Positions 46,676-55,376 of a DNA stretch of 64,000 bases are shown piece after piece. Position 1 is the stretch's first letter, and each line of letters begins with the position of its first letter. The notes below the pieces were generated by a model, which was not told the DNA's origin, did not search any database, and saw nothing but the letters and a program-made list of their open reading frames with translations. Location: positions 171,533 through 235,532 of the forward strand of contig CAMNSS010000002.1 of the NCBI GenBank assembly GCA_946555345.1, given 5' to 3'. Source of the DNA: an uncultured Eubacterium sp. GTDB lineage: Bacteria; Bacillota; Clostridia; Peptostreptococcales; Anaerovoracaceae. Made by a program: the position numbers and the translations under genes.

Positions 46676-46709
46676 AAAAGCCCTTGCGCACTTCAGCGCA
46701 GGGCTTTTT
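46676..46709 (+). terminator. Terminator of the cysteine-desulfurase-like gene
   Basis: AAAAGCCCTTGCGC and GCGCAGGGCTTTTT form a long stem with a six-base loop and a T-run, about 130 bases past the stop. Confidence 0.9.
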
Positions 46710-47194
46710 CGTACTCCCCTTGTCCCATCAATAGACTGGAAAATCATTCCAAGCCCTGTATATTTTGATTTTTTTGTTGCAAATATACAGAATTTGAGCG
46801 GAATTGCAAAAGCTTATGCGTGTGGGGCTGGCGGCCAGCAGGGCGTTCATGCATTTAGTTGCTCTTTGCCGAAACAATTTCGTATTTATTTGCTGGTGTT
46901 TTTAGCAAAATCGCCAGGGAAGAGCCGGTTTTCATTCGCAAGGGCTGGAATGATAGAACCGTAAACATAAAACGCTGTATAAATGAGGCAAAAATTCTCA
47001 TTGATACAGCGTTTTGCAGGTTTCACGGCGCAACAGCCCATGCGGTTTGCAGTTTCCGTACCTCAGCAACTCACACACCAACTCGTGCGATTCGCCGCTT
47101 CCACTACGCAACGACCCACACAGCCTGCGCTTTGCACGCCATTAGCCAGAATCACAGCAAATATGAACCGCCAGCCCATGTCGCCCGCACTTTC
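46710..47194. other. Gene-free spacer with long hairpin and degenerate repeats
   Basis: Nothing here looks like a gene. AAAACGCTGTAT (46969-46980) and ATACAGCGTTTT (47004-47015) form a perfect 12-pair stem whose loop holds a second pairing (ATGAG/CTCAT). It could terminate the minus-strand flavodoxin transcript, but it lacks a strong T-run. Downstream the sequence breaks into degenerate repeats of CACTACGCAACGACCCAC- and CTCACACACCAACTCGTG-like words. Confidence 0.5.
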
Positions 47195-47671
47195 CTATTT
47201 AAAGCTTTCCGCCCATCCTTTCAATTCATTTTCACTCACGCGAACCGAAAAAACTTTTCCTTCCTTTAAATCAGCGCCTGCGCAAGATGGCGCTAACTCC
47301 CTGTTTGTGTTTCCCATGCCGCTGCCGCCAGAAGTCGCAAGCGGGATAATCGTCTTGCCCGCAAGGTCATACTGCTCCAAAAACGTATTGATAATCGTCG
47401 GCGCAACATACCACCAAATCGGAAACGCAACATAGACCGTGTCATACTGCCCCATATTGTCCACTGCGTTTGCCACCGCCGGACGAAAAGACTTATCGCT
47501 CATCTCCACGCTGCTGCGGCTCTTTTTATCATTCCAGTCCAGATCCTTCGCCGTATATTTTACTTCCGGCTTTATCTCGTGTAAATCTGCACCAATCGCA
47601 GGGGCAAGCTTCTCCGCTAATTTTTCCGTTGTCCCGCTCGCGCTAAAATATGCTACCAAACTTTTTCCCAT
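47195..47671 (-). CDS. Flavodoxin
   Basis: A 158-residue flavodoxin-like protein. The FMN phosphate loop is SLVAYFSASGTTEKLAEKLA; the flavin-stacking region is YDTVYVAFPIWWYVAPTIINTFLEQYDLAGKTI with PLATSGGSGMG after it. It is the NAD(P)H-dependent flavin protein type (YwqN/flavodoxin_4-like) often found with aldo/keto reductases. GGAGA precedes the ATG. It is 120 bases downstream of the aldo/keto reductase gene on the same strand and is probably co-transcribed with it. Confidence 0.88.
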   Translation of the reverse strand: MGKSLVAYFSASGTTEKLAEKLAPAIGADLHEIKPEVKYTAKDLDWNDKKSRSSVEMSDKSFRPAVANAVDNMGQYDTVYVAFPIWWYVAPTIINTFLEQYDLAGKTIIPLATSGGSGMGNTNRELAPSCAGADLKEGKVFSVRVSENELKGWAESFK

Positions 47672-47791
47672 TGTTTTTCTCCTTTCCTTCGTTCAAAATT
47701 TCAATTTCATCCATGATGCCGCCTATCGGCGAAGAGCTCGCTTCCGATACCGGGCGGATTCAAACATCGGGCGAATCACCCCGCACAGCCG

Positions 47792-48886
47792 CTACTTTCC
47801 AAAATAGTCCTTTATCTTACCCATGCGCTCCATCTGCCTAACTTTAAACGGACACCTGCGGTCGCAATGCCCGCAGCCAGTGCAATCAACTGCCGTTTTC
47901 CCCAAGGTCAGATAATGCTCCTTTGCCAAAGCGTCCCCCTGCATCGCAAGGTCATAATATTTATTGATCAGCCCAATATCAAGACCAGCGGGACACGGAT
48001 GGCAATGCTTGCAGTAAACGCATTTTCCTACGGACTCATCGGGCGTAAACGTACCGATGATGGAATAGTCACGCTCCTCTGCCGTTGCATCGAGATAAGC
48101 GAGCATCTCCTTGAGCTGTTTTATATTGCCCGGGTCGCCCACTACGGTCAAAACACCTGGTTTATCAAGGGCGTACTGGATGCACTGCACAGTCGTCAGC
48201 GCTTGATGAAACGGCGACTGCTTCGCATCGAGAAGCTGCCCTGCATTAAACGGCTTCATCACCGATATGCCGACGCCTTCCTTTGCACAACGCTGGTAAA
48301 GCCGCCTTCTCTCGTTATCGCTCCCGATGGCATAATCGCCTTGCCCGTAATCATACATCGGATTGATGGAAAACATCAATAAATCGAGAATGTTCCGATC
48401 CAGCAGCTTGTTTGCAATCTGCGGCGCATGGGTGGAAAGCCCAATGTGCCGCACCGCTCCCTGCGCTTTCATGTCCATGAGGAAATCAAGGATTCCATTT
48501 TTTTCATAAGCCGCCAAATCCACTTCTTCGTCAAGGCAATGGATAAAGCCAAAGTCGATATAATCCGTTTTCAACTGCTCCATCTGCCAGTTGATCGATT
48601 TTTTGACGGTTTCCAAGTCCGTCGTCCAGCCATATTCGCCCGTCGCATAGTCCGCCCCGAAATGCACCTGGAGCATCGCATCCCTTCTGCACCCTTGCAG
48701 GGCTTTGCCGTATGCGGAAAAAATACCTGCATGGCCGCCTGCCAGATCGAAAAAGTTGATGCCCGCATCCAATGCAAATTCCACCGTTTCAATCATATCC
48801 TTTTCGCACTGCCCGCCTACAACGGATGAACCCATGCCGATCACGCTGATCCGTTCCCCGCCATGGGGCAGCTTCCGATATTCCAT
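47792..48886 (-). CDS. Fe-S aldo/keto reductase
   Basis: A 364-residue aldo/keto reductase with a C-terminal ferredoxin-like part. The barrel begins YRKLPHGGERISVIGMGSS and has AGINFFDLAGGHAGIFSAYGKAL, DYIDFGFIHCLDE and RHIGLSTHAPQIA. Cysteines occur as CVYCKHCHPCP and CTGCGHCDRRCP, enough for two clusters. In this group the usual catalytic tyrosine position is altered (AGGHAG). Substrates are not known. AAAGGTGG sets the start. The flavodoxin downstream could be its electron partner and the TetR gene upstream its regulator. Confidence 0.88.
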   Translation of the reverse strand: MEYRKLPHGGERISVIGMGSSVVGGQCEKDMIETVEFALDAGINFFDLAGGHAGIFSAYGKALQGCRRDAMLQVHFGADYATGEYGWTTDLETVKKSINWQMEQLKTDYIDFGFIHCLDEEVDLAAYEKNGILDFLMDMKAQGAVRHIGLSTHAPQIANKLLDRNILDLLMFSINPMYDYGQGDYAIGSDNERRRLYQRCAKEGVGISVMKPFNAGQLLDAKQSPFHQALTTVQCIQYALDKPGVLTVVGDPGNIKQLKEMLAYLDATAEERDYSIIGTFTPDESVGKCVYCKHCHPCPAGLDIGLINKYYDLAMQGDALAKEHYLTLGKTAVDCTGCGHCDRRCPFKVRQMERMGKIKDYFGK

Positions 48887-49160
48887 AAAAACACCACCTT
48901 TCTGTTTTTCATTCCATTTCTGTTTTCTCTTTATTGTACCGCCGCTTCACGACAATACGTTGACTGCAAAGCGGGCAAATTTCTTAGCGCCATAAGGCAT
49001 GATAAATTCGTAGCATGGCAGGCAAACCGCCGGCAAGGCCATGCCATGCATCGCATCACTGTATGCGCCTGCCCCAGCATAGCACCTTTTTCCCCTTAAA
49101 CGAGCGTGTTCAGCGCCCAAGCAGCCGTCCACAGAATGCTGCTTCCCGCTTCATAATCAT

Positions 49161-49790
49161 TCATTTCTTTGCGGGAAGCAATTTCATCAAACAATGGAAG
49201 ACCATTTCATGAATGCTCGCTTCCTCCATGGAAATGCCTGCCATCTGCATCGCCGCATTCTGCTTTTCCGTATGCTTCGTAAAAGGAAATACGCCAAAGA
49301 GAAATGCCGAAAATGTTTCGCAAAACTCCCTGCATTCTGCATCCGCCATATCCGCTTTATAAGCACGCAGGATTGCATGGAACGCAGTGATTTCCCGCTT
49401 AAACTGCACTTTAAATTCGGCCAGCCTTTCGACCCGGCTGTTCAGTTCAATTTCAAAGAGGTTCATATTGAGAATGCGCAGAAGCGTCTCTTTATCCTCC
49501 AGCGTATGCGCAATACGCCGTGAAAGGCCTGTCCGGTCCAATTCGCCTGCCAAGCCAGCGATTTCTTCAAGCGCCTCGCACCAGCTTTCATACTCCCTGA
49601 TCAAAAGCCCTAGCAAAATTTCTTCCTTTGTTTCAAAATAGTTATAGATAGAAGGTCTTGTAAGGCTGATCTCCGTGCTGATTTCCTTGATGTTGACGCC
49701 ATAAAAGCCTTGTGTTTTATATATTTTCTCGCAAGCATCCAGTATTTCATTCTTTCTTTTTTCAGTAAGCTCCGGCGAACCTTTCGGCAT
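49161..49790 (-). CDS. TetR/AcrR-family regulator
   Basis: A 209-residue repressor. The N-terminal helix-turn-helix is visible in KRKNEILDACEKIYKTQGFYGVNIKEISTEISLTRPSIYNYFETKEEILLGLL; the rest is an all-helical ligand domain. GGAGGGAACG sets the ATG; the 21-codon in-frame extension is not supported. It is upstream of the aldo/keto reductase and flavodoxin genes on the same strand. Its promoter holds a wide inverted repeat suited to autorepression. Confidence 0.88.
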   Translation of the reverse strand: MPKGSPELTEKRKNEILDACEKIYKTQGFYGVNIKEISTEISLTRPSIYNYFETKEEILLGLLIREYESWCEALEEIAGLAGELDRTGLSRRIAHTLEDKETLLRILNMNLFEIELNSRVERLAEFKVQFKREITAFHAILRAYKADMADAECREFCETFSAFLFGVFPFTKHTEKQNAAMQMAGISMEEASIHEMVFHCLMKLLPAKK

Positions 49791-49947
49791 ATCGTTCCCT
49801 CCACTCGCATATTTCGTCGCATTCTGCGCATACGTTCCGGGGCGGCCCATCACACGTTATGCATACATTTCATATACGCCCCGCTTCACTTCACTTCAAC
49901 TGCATTTGAAGCGCATTTTGCATATATCCCCCATACGTTCTGACATT

Positions 49948-49986
49948 GTGTAAATATATAATAGCATTATCCTTACACTGCGTCAA
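49948..49986 (-). promoter_or_regulatory. TetR-gene promoter with overlapping inverted-repeat operator
   Basis: On the minus strand TTGACG and TATTAT are separated by 17 bases. GTGTAA (49948-49953) and TTACAC (49973-49978) form an inverted repeat with a 19-base centre that brackets the -10. The position suits an operator for the TetR-type protein. Function is inferred. Confidence 0.65.
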
Positions 49987-50032
49987 CATCTTTGCTGAAA
50001 TTTTTATTTGCTGTGGCAAAACCCACACAAAA

Positions 50033-50072
50033 GAGCGCACCGCATTGGCTTTTTTCCATATGCGATACGCTC
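50033..50072 (-). terminator. Terminator downstream of kamA
   Basis: On the minus strand GAGCGTATCGCAT pairs with ATGCGGTGCGCTC over 13 positions, two of them G-U, around a 14-base loop and is followed by TTTTGTGT. It lies 40 bases past the kamA stop. Confidence 0.8.
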
Positions 50073-50111
50073 CTTTATCTGATCAAATTATGTGGGTAAA
50101 AAATTTAACTT

Positions 50112-51398
50112 CTATTTTTTCTTCGCCTTGTCGATTTCCTTTTGCCGCTCCAGCCTCAATACGCCTTCTGGCGCTAATACGACGGAATCGCCAGGCGCCA
50201 TGCCGCAGCTTGCTACGCCCGAATATGTAAATTCCTTCTTGCCGCTGCAATAATCACAAGTACACTTGCGATCGCCGTAATCCTTCGGCTCTGTATAAGA
50301 GGTAATCGTTCCTTCATAGTTTCTGAGGATGATTTTGTCAGGCGTTTGCGAAATAATGTAATTCGGCATCACCGGCGTCTTCCCTGCGCCGCCCGTCGCA
50401 TCTACCACGAATGTCGGAATGCAAATCCCGGACGTATGCCCCCGCAGCGCTTCGATGATCTGGATTCCCGCAGCGACCTTCGTCCTAAAGTGTTCAATGC
50501 CCTGCGATAAGTCGCACTGGTAAATATAGTACGGGCGCACCCTGATCCTGACCAGATCCTGAACCAGATCCCGCATGATGTGAGGACAATCATTGATGCC
50601 GCGCAGCAATACGGACTGGTTTCCGAGCGGAATGCCTGCATCTGCCAATTTCCTGCAAGCCTCCGTGGATTCTGGCGTGATTTCCTTCGGATGGTTGAAG
50701 TGGGTATTGAGCCAAACCGGATGATACTGTTTCAACATATTGACCAGATCATCCGTAATCCTCTGCGGCATAACGATCGGCGTTCTTGAGCCGATGCGGA
50801 TGATTTCCACGTGCGGAATTTCCCGCAGCTTTTTCATGACGTATTCCAGCCGCTCATCGCTAATCAAAAGCCCGTCCCCGCCGGACAGCAAAACGTCGCG
50901 GATTTCAGGCGTGTTCCTGATATATTCGATTCCCTGGTCGATGATTTCCCTGCGTCTTGAACCATCGGTTTCGCCCACGACACGCCTTCTCGTGCAATGC
51001 CTGCAATACATGGAACATTGGTCGGTCATGAGGAACAGAACCCTGTCCGGGTATTTATGCGTTAATCCCGGCGTTGGCGAGCTGGCGTCTTCCCCCAGCG
51101 GGTCCAGCATATCCGCTTCGCTTCTATGCATCTCTTCAATGCGGGGAACTGCCTGCATCCTGACCGGGCAATCCGGGTTATCAGGGTCCATCAGCGACGC
51201 ATAGTAAGGCGTGATTCCCATGCGGAAATTTGCGATAACCTCGGAAATTTCTTTTTCTTCCTTCTCCGTCAGGTTGATTACCTGCTTGAGCTGGTCAACG
51301 CTGGTAATCCTGTTGGACACCTGCCATGTCCAATCGTTCCACTGCTCATCCGTCACATCCTTCCAAAGCGGGATATCCTTATAATGTCTTCTTTCCAT
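50112..51398 (-). CDS. kamA: Lysine 2,3-aminomutase
   Basis: A 428-residue radical-SAM, PLP-dependent enzyme converting L-lysine to beta-lysine. The [4Fe-4S] motif CSMYCRHC is in LFLMTDQCSMYCRHCTRR; GGDGLL, RIGSRTP, and the PLP region with DATGGAGKTPV are present. The C-terminal zinc-site cysteines appear as RKCTCDYC. Full length and these cysteines favour KamA over the shorter EpmB. The NhaC antiporter gene lies directly upstream. None of the further lysine-fermentation genes (kamDE, kdd, kce, kal) nor an ablB acetyltransferase is in the window, so the fate of beta-lysine is open. AAAGGAG sets the ATG. Confidence 0.95.
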   Translation of the reverse strand: MERRHYKDIPLWKDVTDEQWNDWTWQVSNRITSVDQLKQVINLTEKEEKEISEVIANFRMGITPYYASLMDPDNPDCPVRMQAVPRIEEMHRSEADMLDPLGEDASSPTPGLTHKYPDRVLFLMTDQCSMYCRHCTRRRVVGETDGSRRREIIDQGIEYIRNTPEIRDVLLSGGDGLLISDERLEYVMKKLREIPHVEIIRIGSRTPIVMPQRITDDLVNMLKQYHPVWLNTHFNHPKEITPESTEACRKLADAGIPLGNQSVLLRGINDCPHIMRDLVQDLVRIRVRPYYIYQCDLSQGIEHFRTKVAAGIQIIEALRGHTSGICIPTFVVDATGGAGKTPVMPNYIISQTPDKIILRNYEGTITSYTEPKDYGDRKCTCDYCSGKKEFTYSGVASCGMAPGDSVVLAPEGVLRLERQKEIDKAKKK

Positions 51399-51754
51399 TT
51401 TTATCTCCTTTCATCTCTACAAATCGGCAAAACGTTTCCCTGCAAGCGGTTCGCCAAACGTTTTCTTGCAAACGGTCCGTTCAAGCGGTTCACCCAATCA
51501 TTTCGCCCAAACGTTTCACCTAAATGCCGGAAAACAAATGCCGAAAAAGTTTTACAGGCTTTTACATGAATAAAAGCGGCTTGTTCGCTCCGAAAACATT
51601 TAAAATAAAATCATTCGGCGCAATTTGACAATATTTACGACAAACCCGTTTCGCGCGGGCAAAACCGCCTGGTACGGTTTCAAAGCGCTTATGGCGAAAT
51701 CGCCCTGCGCATTTTAAAAACGTTTCCAATAAAATCGCCGCGGTTTCAAAACAT
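51399..51754. repeat. Degenerate AAACGTTT/AAGCGGTT repeats between nhaC and kamA
   Basis: From about 51427 to 51520 the words AAACGTTTCCCTGCAAGCGG, CAAACGTTTTCTTGCAAACGG and CAAGCGGTTCACCC recur. A similar GGTTTCAAAGC/GGTTTCAAAAC pair sits nearer the nhaC stop. No gene was seen in these 356 bases. Confidence 0.55.
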
Positions 51755-53143
51755 TTACAACAAAAGCCCTGCGATTAAATACAATACCGTCGCTGCGCCT
51801 GCACTGATCAGCGCATATGGGATCTGCGTCAAGGCATGGTCCAGATTGCTGATTTTGCTTGCCTGCGATGATAATACTGTCGCATCCGCATAAAAGCACG
51901 CGTGCGAACCGAAGGAAGCGCCTGCGACCAATGCACCTAATACGAGCAATGGATTTGTGCCTGATGCAAAAGCCAGCGGCATCAGGATCGGAACGGCGAT
52001 CGCCGGAACGCCCCAGCTGCTGCCCGTTACGAATGCCAGCAACGCCACTACCAGGAACGTAATCGCCGGAAGCAACGCCGCGCTGCAATACGGCACGACT
52101 GCTTCTACGACGTACTGCGGCATCTGAATCAGGTTCATCGTATCCCGCACCATGTAACAGCCCACTAAGATAATCATGACAGGCAGCATATTATTAATGC
52201 CTTTCGGCAACGCCTCACAGAAGTCGCCAAATGTCATCACCTTTGTCGGGATATACATCAGAAACATCACGGCGAACGTAATCAAAAGGGACGCTACCAT
52301 GTCCTCCGTCACCAGCATCGCTACGATCACCACGATCAATGGAACGATGAAATTCCTCGCTTTCGGGCTCACTGCGCTTTGCACATCGGACTTTTCATCC
52401 GTTGCCTCTGCGAGATTGAATTTATCGGACTCATCCGACCATAGCTTCCCCGTTTCCTGCACCCTTTGGAACGCTTTTTTCATCGGCCCGATTTTTGGCA
52501 TCACGCCAATCGCAAGCAACGGAACCATGATAACTGCAATCCACGAGTAGAACATAAATGGGATCGAGTGAATGTAAGCGCTCATTCCGTCTCCGTATGC
52601 CATGACGCCCGCCGTATCAAACTCCGTTTGTGCCAAGTCTGCATAAAAGATCGCCCATGTGGAAAGCGGGATCAGCACGCATACCGGCGCGCCAGTCGAA
52701 TCGAGCAAATAAGCGAACATCTCGCGGGGCGTTTTGTGCCTGTCTGCGAGATTCCGCATCGCAGAGGATACGGTGAGAATGTTGAGAAAATCATCTAAAA
52801 ACACGATAATACCCAAAATCCATGATGCGACCAGCGTCTTCTTCTGCGTATTGGCCCACCGTACCAGGAAATTGGCAAACCCAATCGTTCCCTTGGATTT
52901 TTCGAGCAGTACGACAAAAAAACCAAACAGGGCAAACGCCACGAAAATCCAAACTTCATCGGCGATTACCGCCTGCACCATCTCGACAAGCGGGAAAAAG
53001 AACCCTTGCTTGTAATACATAATCAGCCCAACAACCGATCCGACAAAGAGCGCTTCAAATGTTCGCTTGGTAATTAGTGCGAATGCTAAAATGACGATAG
53101 CTGGTATCAAGCAAAAAATTCCAAAATCCGTTACTTCTGTCAT
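51755..53143 (-). CDS. NhaC-family Na+/H+ antiporter-type transporter
   Basis: A 462-residue membrane protein with about eleven to twelve hydrophobic segments. It matches the NhaC group: FLDDFLNILTVSSAMRNLADRHK, STGAPVCVLIPLSTWAIFYA, GSSWGVPAIAVPILMPLAFA and GASFGSHACFYADATVLSS. Members exchange sodium or protons for organic substrates; some NhaC relatives are linked to lysine genes, and its place ahead of kamA suggests lysine or beta-lysine movement. No lysine riboswitch was recognised in the 380-base leader. AAGGAAGTG sets the ATG. Confidence 0.88.
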   Translation of the reverse strand: MTEVTDFGIFCLIPAIVILAFALITKRTFEALFVGSVVGLIMYYKQGFFFPLVEMVQAVIADEVWIFVAFALFGFFVVLLEKSKGTIGFANFLVRWANTQKKTLVASWILGIIVFLDDFLNILTVSSAMRNLADRHKTPREMFAYLLDSTGAPVCVLIPLSTWAIFYADLAQTEFDTAGVMAYGDGMSAYIHSIPFMFYSWIAVIMVPLLAIGVMPKIGPMKKAFQRVQETGKLWSDESDKFNLAEATDEKSDVQSAVSPKARNFIVPLIVVIVAMLVTEDMVASLLITFAVMFLMYIPTKVMTFGDFCEALPKGINNMLPVMIILVGCYMVRDTMNLIQMPQYVVEAVVPYCSAALLPAITFLVVALLAFVTGSSWGVPAIAVPILMPLAFASGTNPLLVLGALVAGASFGSHACFYADATVLSSQASKISNLDHALTQIPYALISAGAATVLYLIAGLLL

Positions 53144-53530
53144 GCGATCACTTCCTTTCTTCTTTCAAATCCTTTTCAATTACCTGACGGGCTTTTCACC
53201 GCTGCACTTTTTGGCCGCAGCCATTGCGGGCTTGTACAGGTGGCCATTGCGGACTTGTGTAGCTTGCCGCCATGACGTGTATTTATGGCTTTTGGCCGCG
53301 CCTTGTGTTCGTGGCTGGCAATCCTAAAGATAACAGCGGCGCCGTGCAAAATATGCAGAGCCTGCATTTAGCGTTTCTTTGATCTCTGCTCGGTCTCGTC
53401 CTTCCTGGTTCGCCCTGTCCGGGTTTTCCCGGCGGAAAACACACGGAAATAAAAACGGAATGCATCGCAGGCGTTCGTTAATCATAAAAAACGCTTTGCT
53501 TTGAATTTTCTGCATATTTTATTTACCCCT

Positions 53531-53560
53531 ATTGTACCCCCCCCTTTCATTGCTGTTCAA
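53531..53560 (-). promoter_or_regulatory. nhaC-kamA promoter with G8 tract in the spacer
   Basis: On the minus strand TTGAAC and TACAAT are separated by 18 bases, the last eight of which are all G. Loss of one G would give the optimal 17-base spacing. Such a tract within a promoter spacer is a classic arrangement for phase-variable expression. Whether the tract varies cannot be seen from one sequence. Confidence 0.6.
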
Positions 53561-53902
53561 CTGTCCCCATTCCAAAGATTCCCGCCTTTTTTTGGAGGTT
53601 TCACAAAGGCGGCTATTACTGATTTAAAAAATTGCTGAGGGCTTTTATACTGTCATTGAAACTTCTTACAGTATTCTTTACGGCATTCAGAAAGTTGAAG
53701 GCTTGTATACTTTGGGGAGAGCGGCCGCAAGAGGATGAAAAGACCAGACAAGCGATACGGCAAATGCGAGGGAAGAAACCAGTCCAGCAGGACGGTAAAT
53801 GAGATTTTTGCACAAGACAAACAGGAGCGCAGAAAACGCTGTCAAGATGAAAAGAAAGGGATCTATGGGGCAATACGAAACCGCCTCGTCAGGGAATGCG
53901 AA

Positions 53903-53934
53903 ATAAAAAAGATGCTTGCCAGCGGGCAAGCATC
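53903..53934 (-). terminator. Terminator downstream of the first EamA gene
   Basis: GATGCTTGCC and GGCAAGCATC form a perfect ten-pair stem with a four-base loop, followed on the minus strand by TTTTTTATTT. Confidence 0.85.
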
Positions 53935-54122
53935 AACCGCCAGGTTTGCACCAGGCTGCCTCGATAGGAAGTTTAATCACTACATTAGAGCGCTTATATC
54001 GTTTCGGAAAACAACATAGATATTTGGAATGCCTTAAAGAAATTGCCTTAACTGGGAAAAATGGCTGCGGCCAAAAAACGGCGGCTGCACGCTCTGCGCC
54101 CGCCGCCCGCACCCGCTCGCAT

Positions 54123-55115
54123 TTACTCACGCTTACCCTCATTCATTCCACTCTCATCTGCTCCGTCCCCAATATCGTTTCGCTTTTTCACAGGACGCTG
54201 CACGATCAAAATCGCTAAAAACATGAGGACACAACCGATGCTTTCACGCGGCGTTAAGGTTTCATGCATCACGAGGAAACCGAAAATCACCCCGAATACG
54301 GATTCCATGCTCAAGATGATGGAGGCAGTCGCCGGATTTGCATGGCGCTGTCCAAGTCCCTGAAAGGTAGCTGCGCCGGCAGTCGATAAAACGCCTACAT
54401 ATAGAATCGATGGAATTGCGTGGACAATGCCTTCCACATTAACCGGCGTCGCAAAAAATGGATCGATGAAAGGCGATGCAATGAAACTGAGCGTCCCCGA
54501 TACGAAAAATTGCACTGCCACAATCTTCATCACCATCAGCTTCTTCACATAGTCATCCATCAACAAAATTTGAATCGCCCAAAACAATGCGCCGATCAAT
54601 ACGATGAAATCCCCAAAAGTAATCGAAAAACTTTCTGTGATGCAGAGCAGGTACAGCCCGATCGTCGCCAAAATCACGCCAATCCACGTATTTGCCGTTG
54701 TCTTATGCTTCAAAAATATTCCCATCAGGGGAACCAGCACAATGTATAAGGTTGTGATAAACCCCGTCTTTGACGCCGTCGTGAAAACCAGCCCCACCTG
54801 CTGCAAATTCGCCGCAAAGAACATGACGATCCCGAAATAAATCCCCGCTTTGAGCAAAAATCTTTTTTGCTGCCGCTTGCTATACGGCTGTCCGTTTTCA
54901 TCCACAGGGTCGCCGCCGATCACCTTCTGAAATTTAGGGAATTTATAGGCAAAATAAATGACGATCAAAAGGCTCGCCGTTCCCACGTACATCCGAATGC
55001 CGCTATAAAAAAACGGCGGCATATGCTCCATGACCGAACGCTGCGCAACGAACGCAAAACCCCAGATGATAGCAGTCAGAAAAAGAAAAATATTCGATTC
55101 AATTTTTTTGTTCAT
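54123..55115 (-). CDS. EamA/DMT-family transporter
   Basis: A 330-residue drug/metabolite transporter with ten hydrophobic helices in two EamA repeats: FLFLTAIIWGFAFVAQRS in the first and GDFIVLIGALFWAIQILLMDDYV in the second, with NPATASIILSMESVFGVIFG near the end. The substrate is unknown. An upstream ATG eight codons earlier lacks a ribosome-binding site. AAAGGA lies about 12-14 bases before the ATG chosen, a rather long spacing. A paralogue lies on the other side of the PucR-type regulator. Confidence 0.85.
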   Translation of the reverse strand: MNKKIESNIFLFLTAIIWGFAFVAQRSVMEHMPPFFYSGIRMYVGTASLLIVIYFAYKFPKFQKVIGGDPVDENGQPYSKRQQKRFLLKAGIYFGIVMFFAANLQQVGLVFTTASKTGFITTLYIVLVPLMGIFLKHKTTANTWIGVILATIGLYLLCITESFSITFGDFIVLIGALFWAIQILLMDDYVKKLMVMKIVAVQFFVSGTLSFIASPFIDPFFATPVNVEGIVHAIPSILYVGVLSTAGAATFQGLGQRHANPATASIILSMESVFGVIFGFLVMHETLTPRESIGCVLMFLAILIVQRPVKKRNDIGDGADESGMNEGKRE

Positions 55116-55376
55116 TTTATATAACCCGATCCTTTGCAATGAAATTCAATGAAGCCCAATGAAGTCCATGGAACCTCCATTAATGCGATAACCTTATATG
55201 AACGGCTCTTTGCACGAACGATTGGCAAGCGATTCGCCATATGCGCAGTTCCTTACATGGGCGGCTGCCAACAGGGACGTTCCTGCAAGCGCAAAGCTTC
55301 CTAATGTGCGGCGCTTGGCAAAAACGGATCTTGATAAACAATTTCCCTATGTATGATGCTTGCGCAAAGCATCTTT

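Larger units (their letters stand above)
53144..54122. other. Long gene-poor spacer between nhaC and the EamA gene
   Basis: The 979 bases contain the nhaC promoter, a terminator for the EamA gene and several degenerate repeats (for example AAGTCCGCAATGGCC and AAGCCCGCAATGGCT on the minus strand). Frames of 80-94 codons exist on both strands between 53687 and 54019, but they overlap the terminator, conflict with each other and lack good start signals. Confidence 0.5.

Noticed and set aside
53144..53530. A lysine riboswitch in the nhaC leader
   Set aside because: The leader is long and the neighbour is kamA, but the conserved L-box helices and core words were not found.
53687..54019. Small frames on both strands (80 and 94 codons) in the nhaC-EamA spacer
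   Set aside because: They overlap each other and a strong terminator; the minus-strand one starts inside the terminator stem. Neither has a convincing start.
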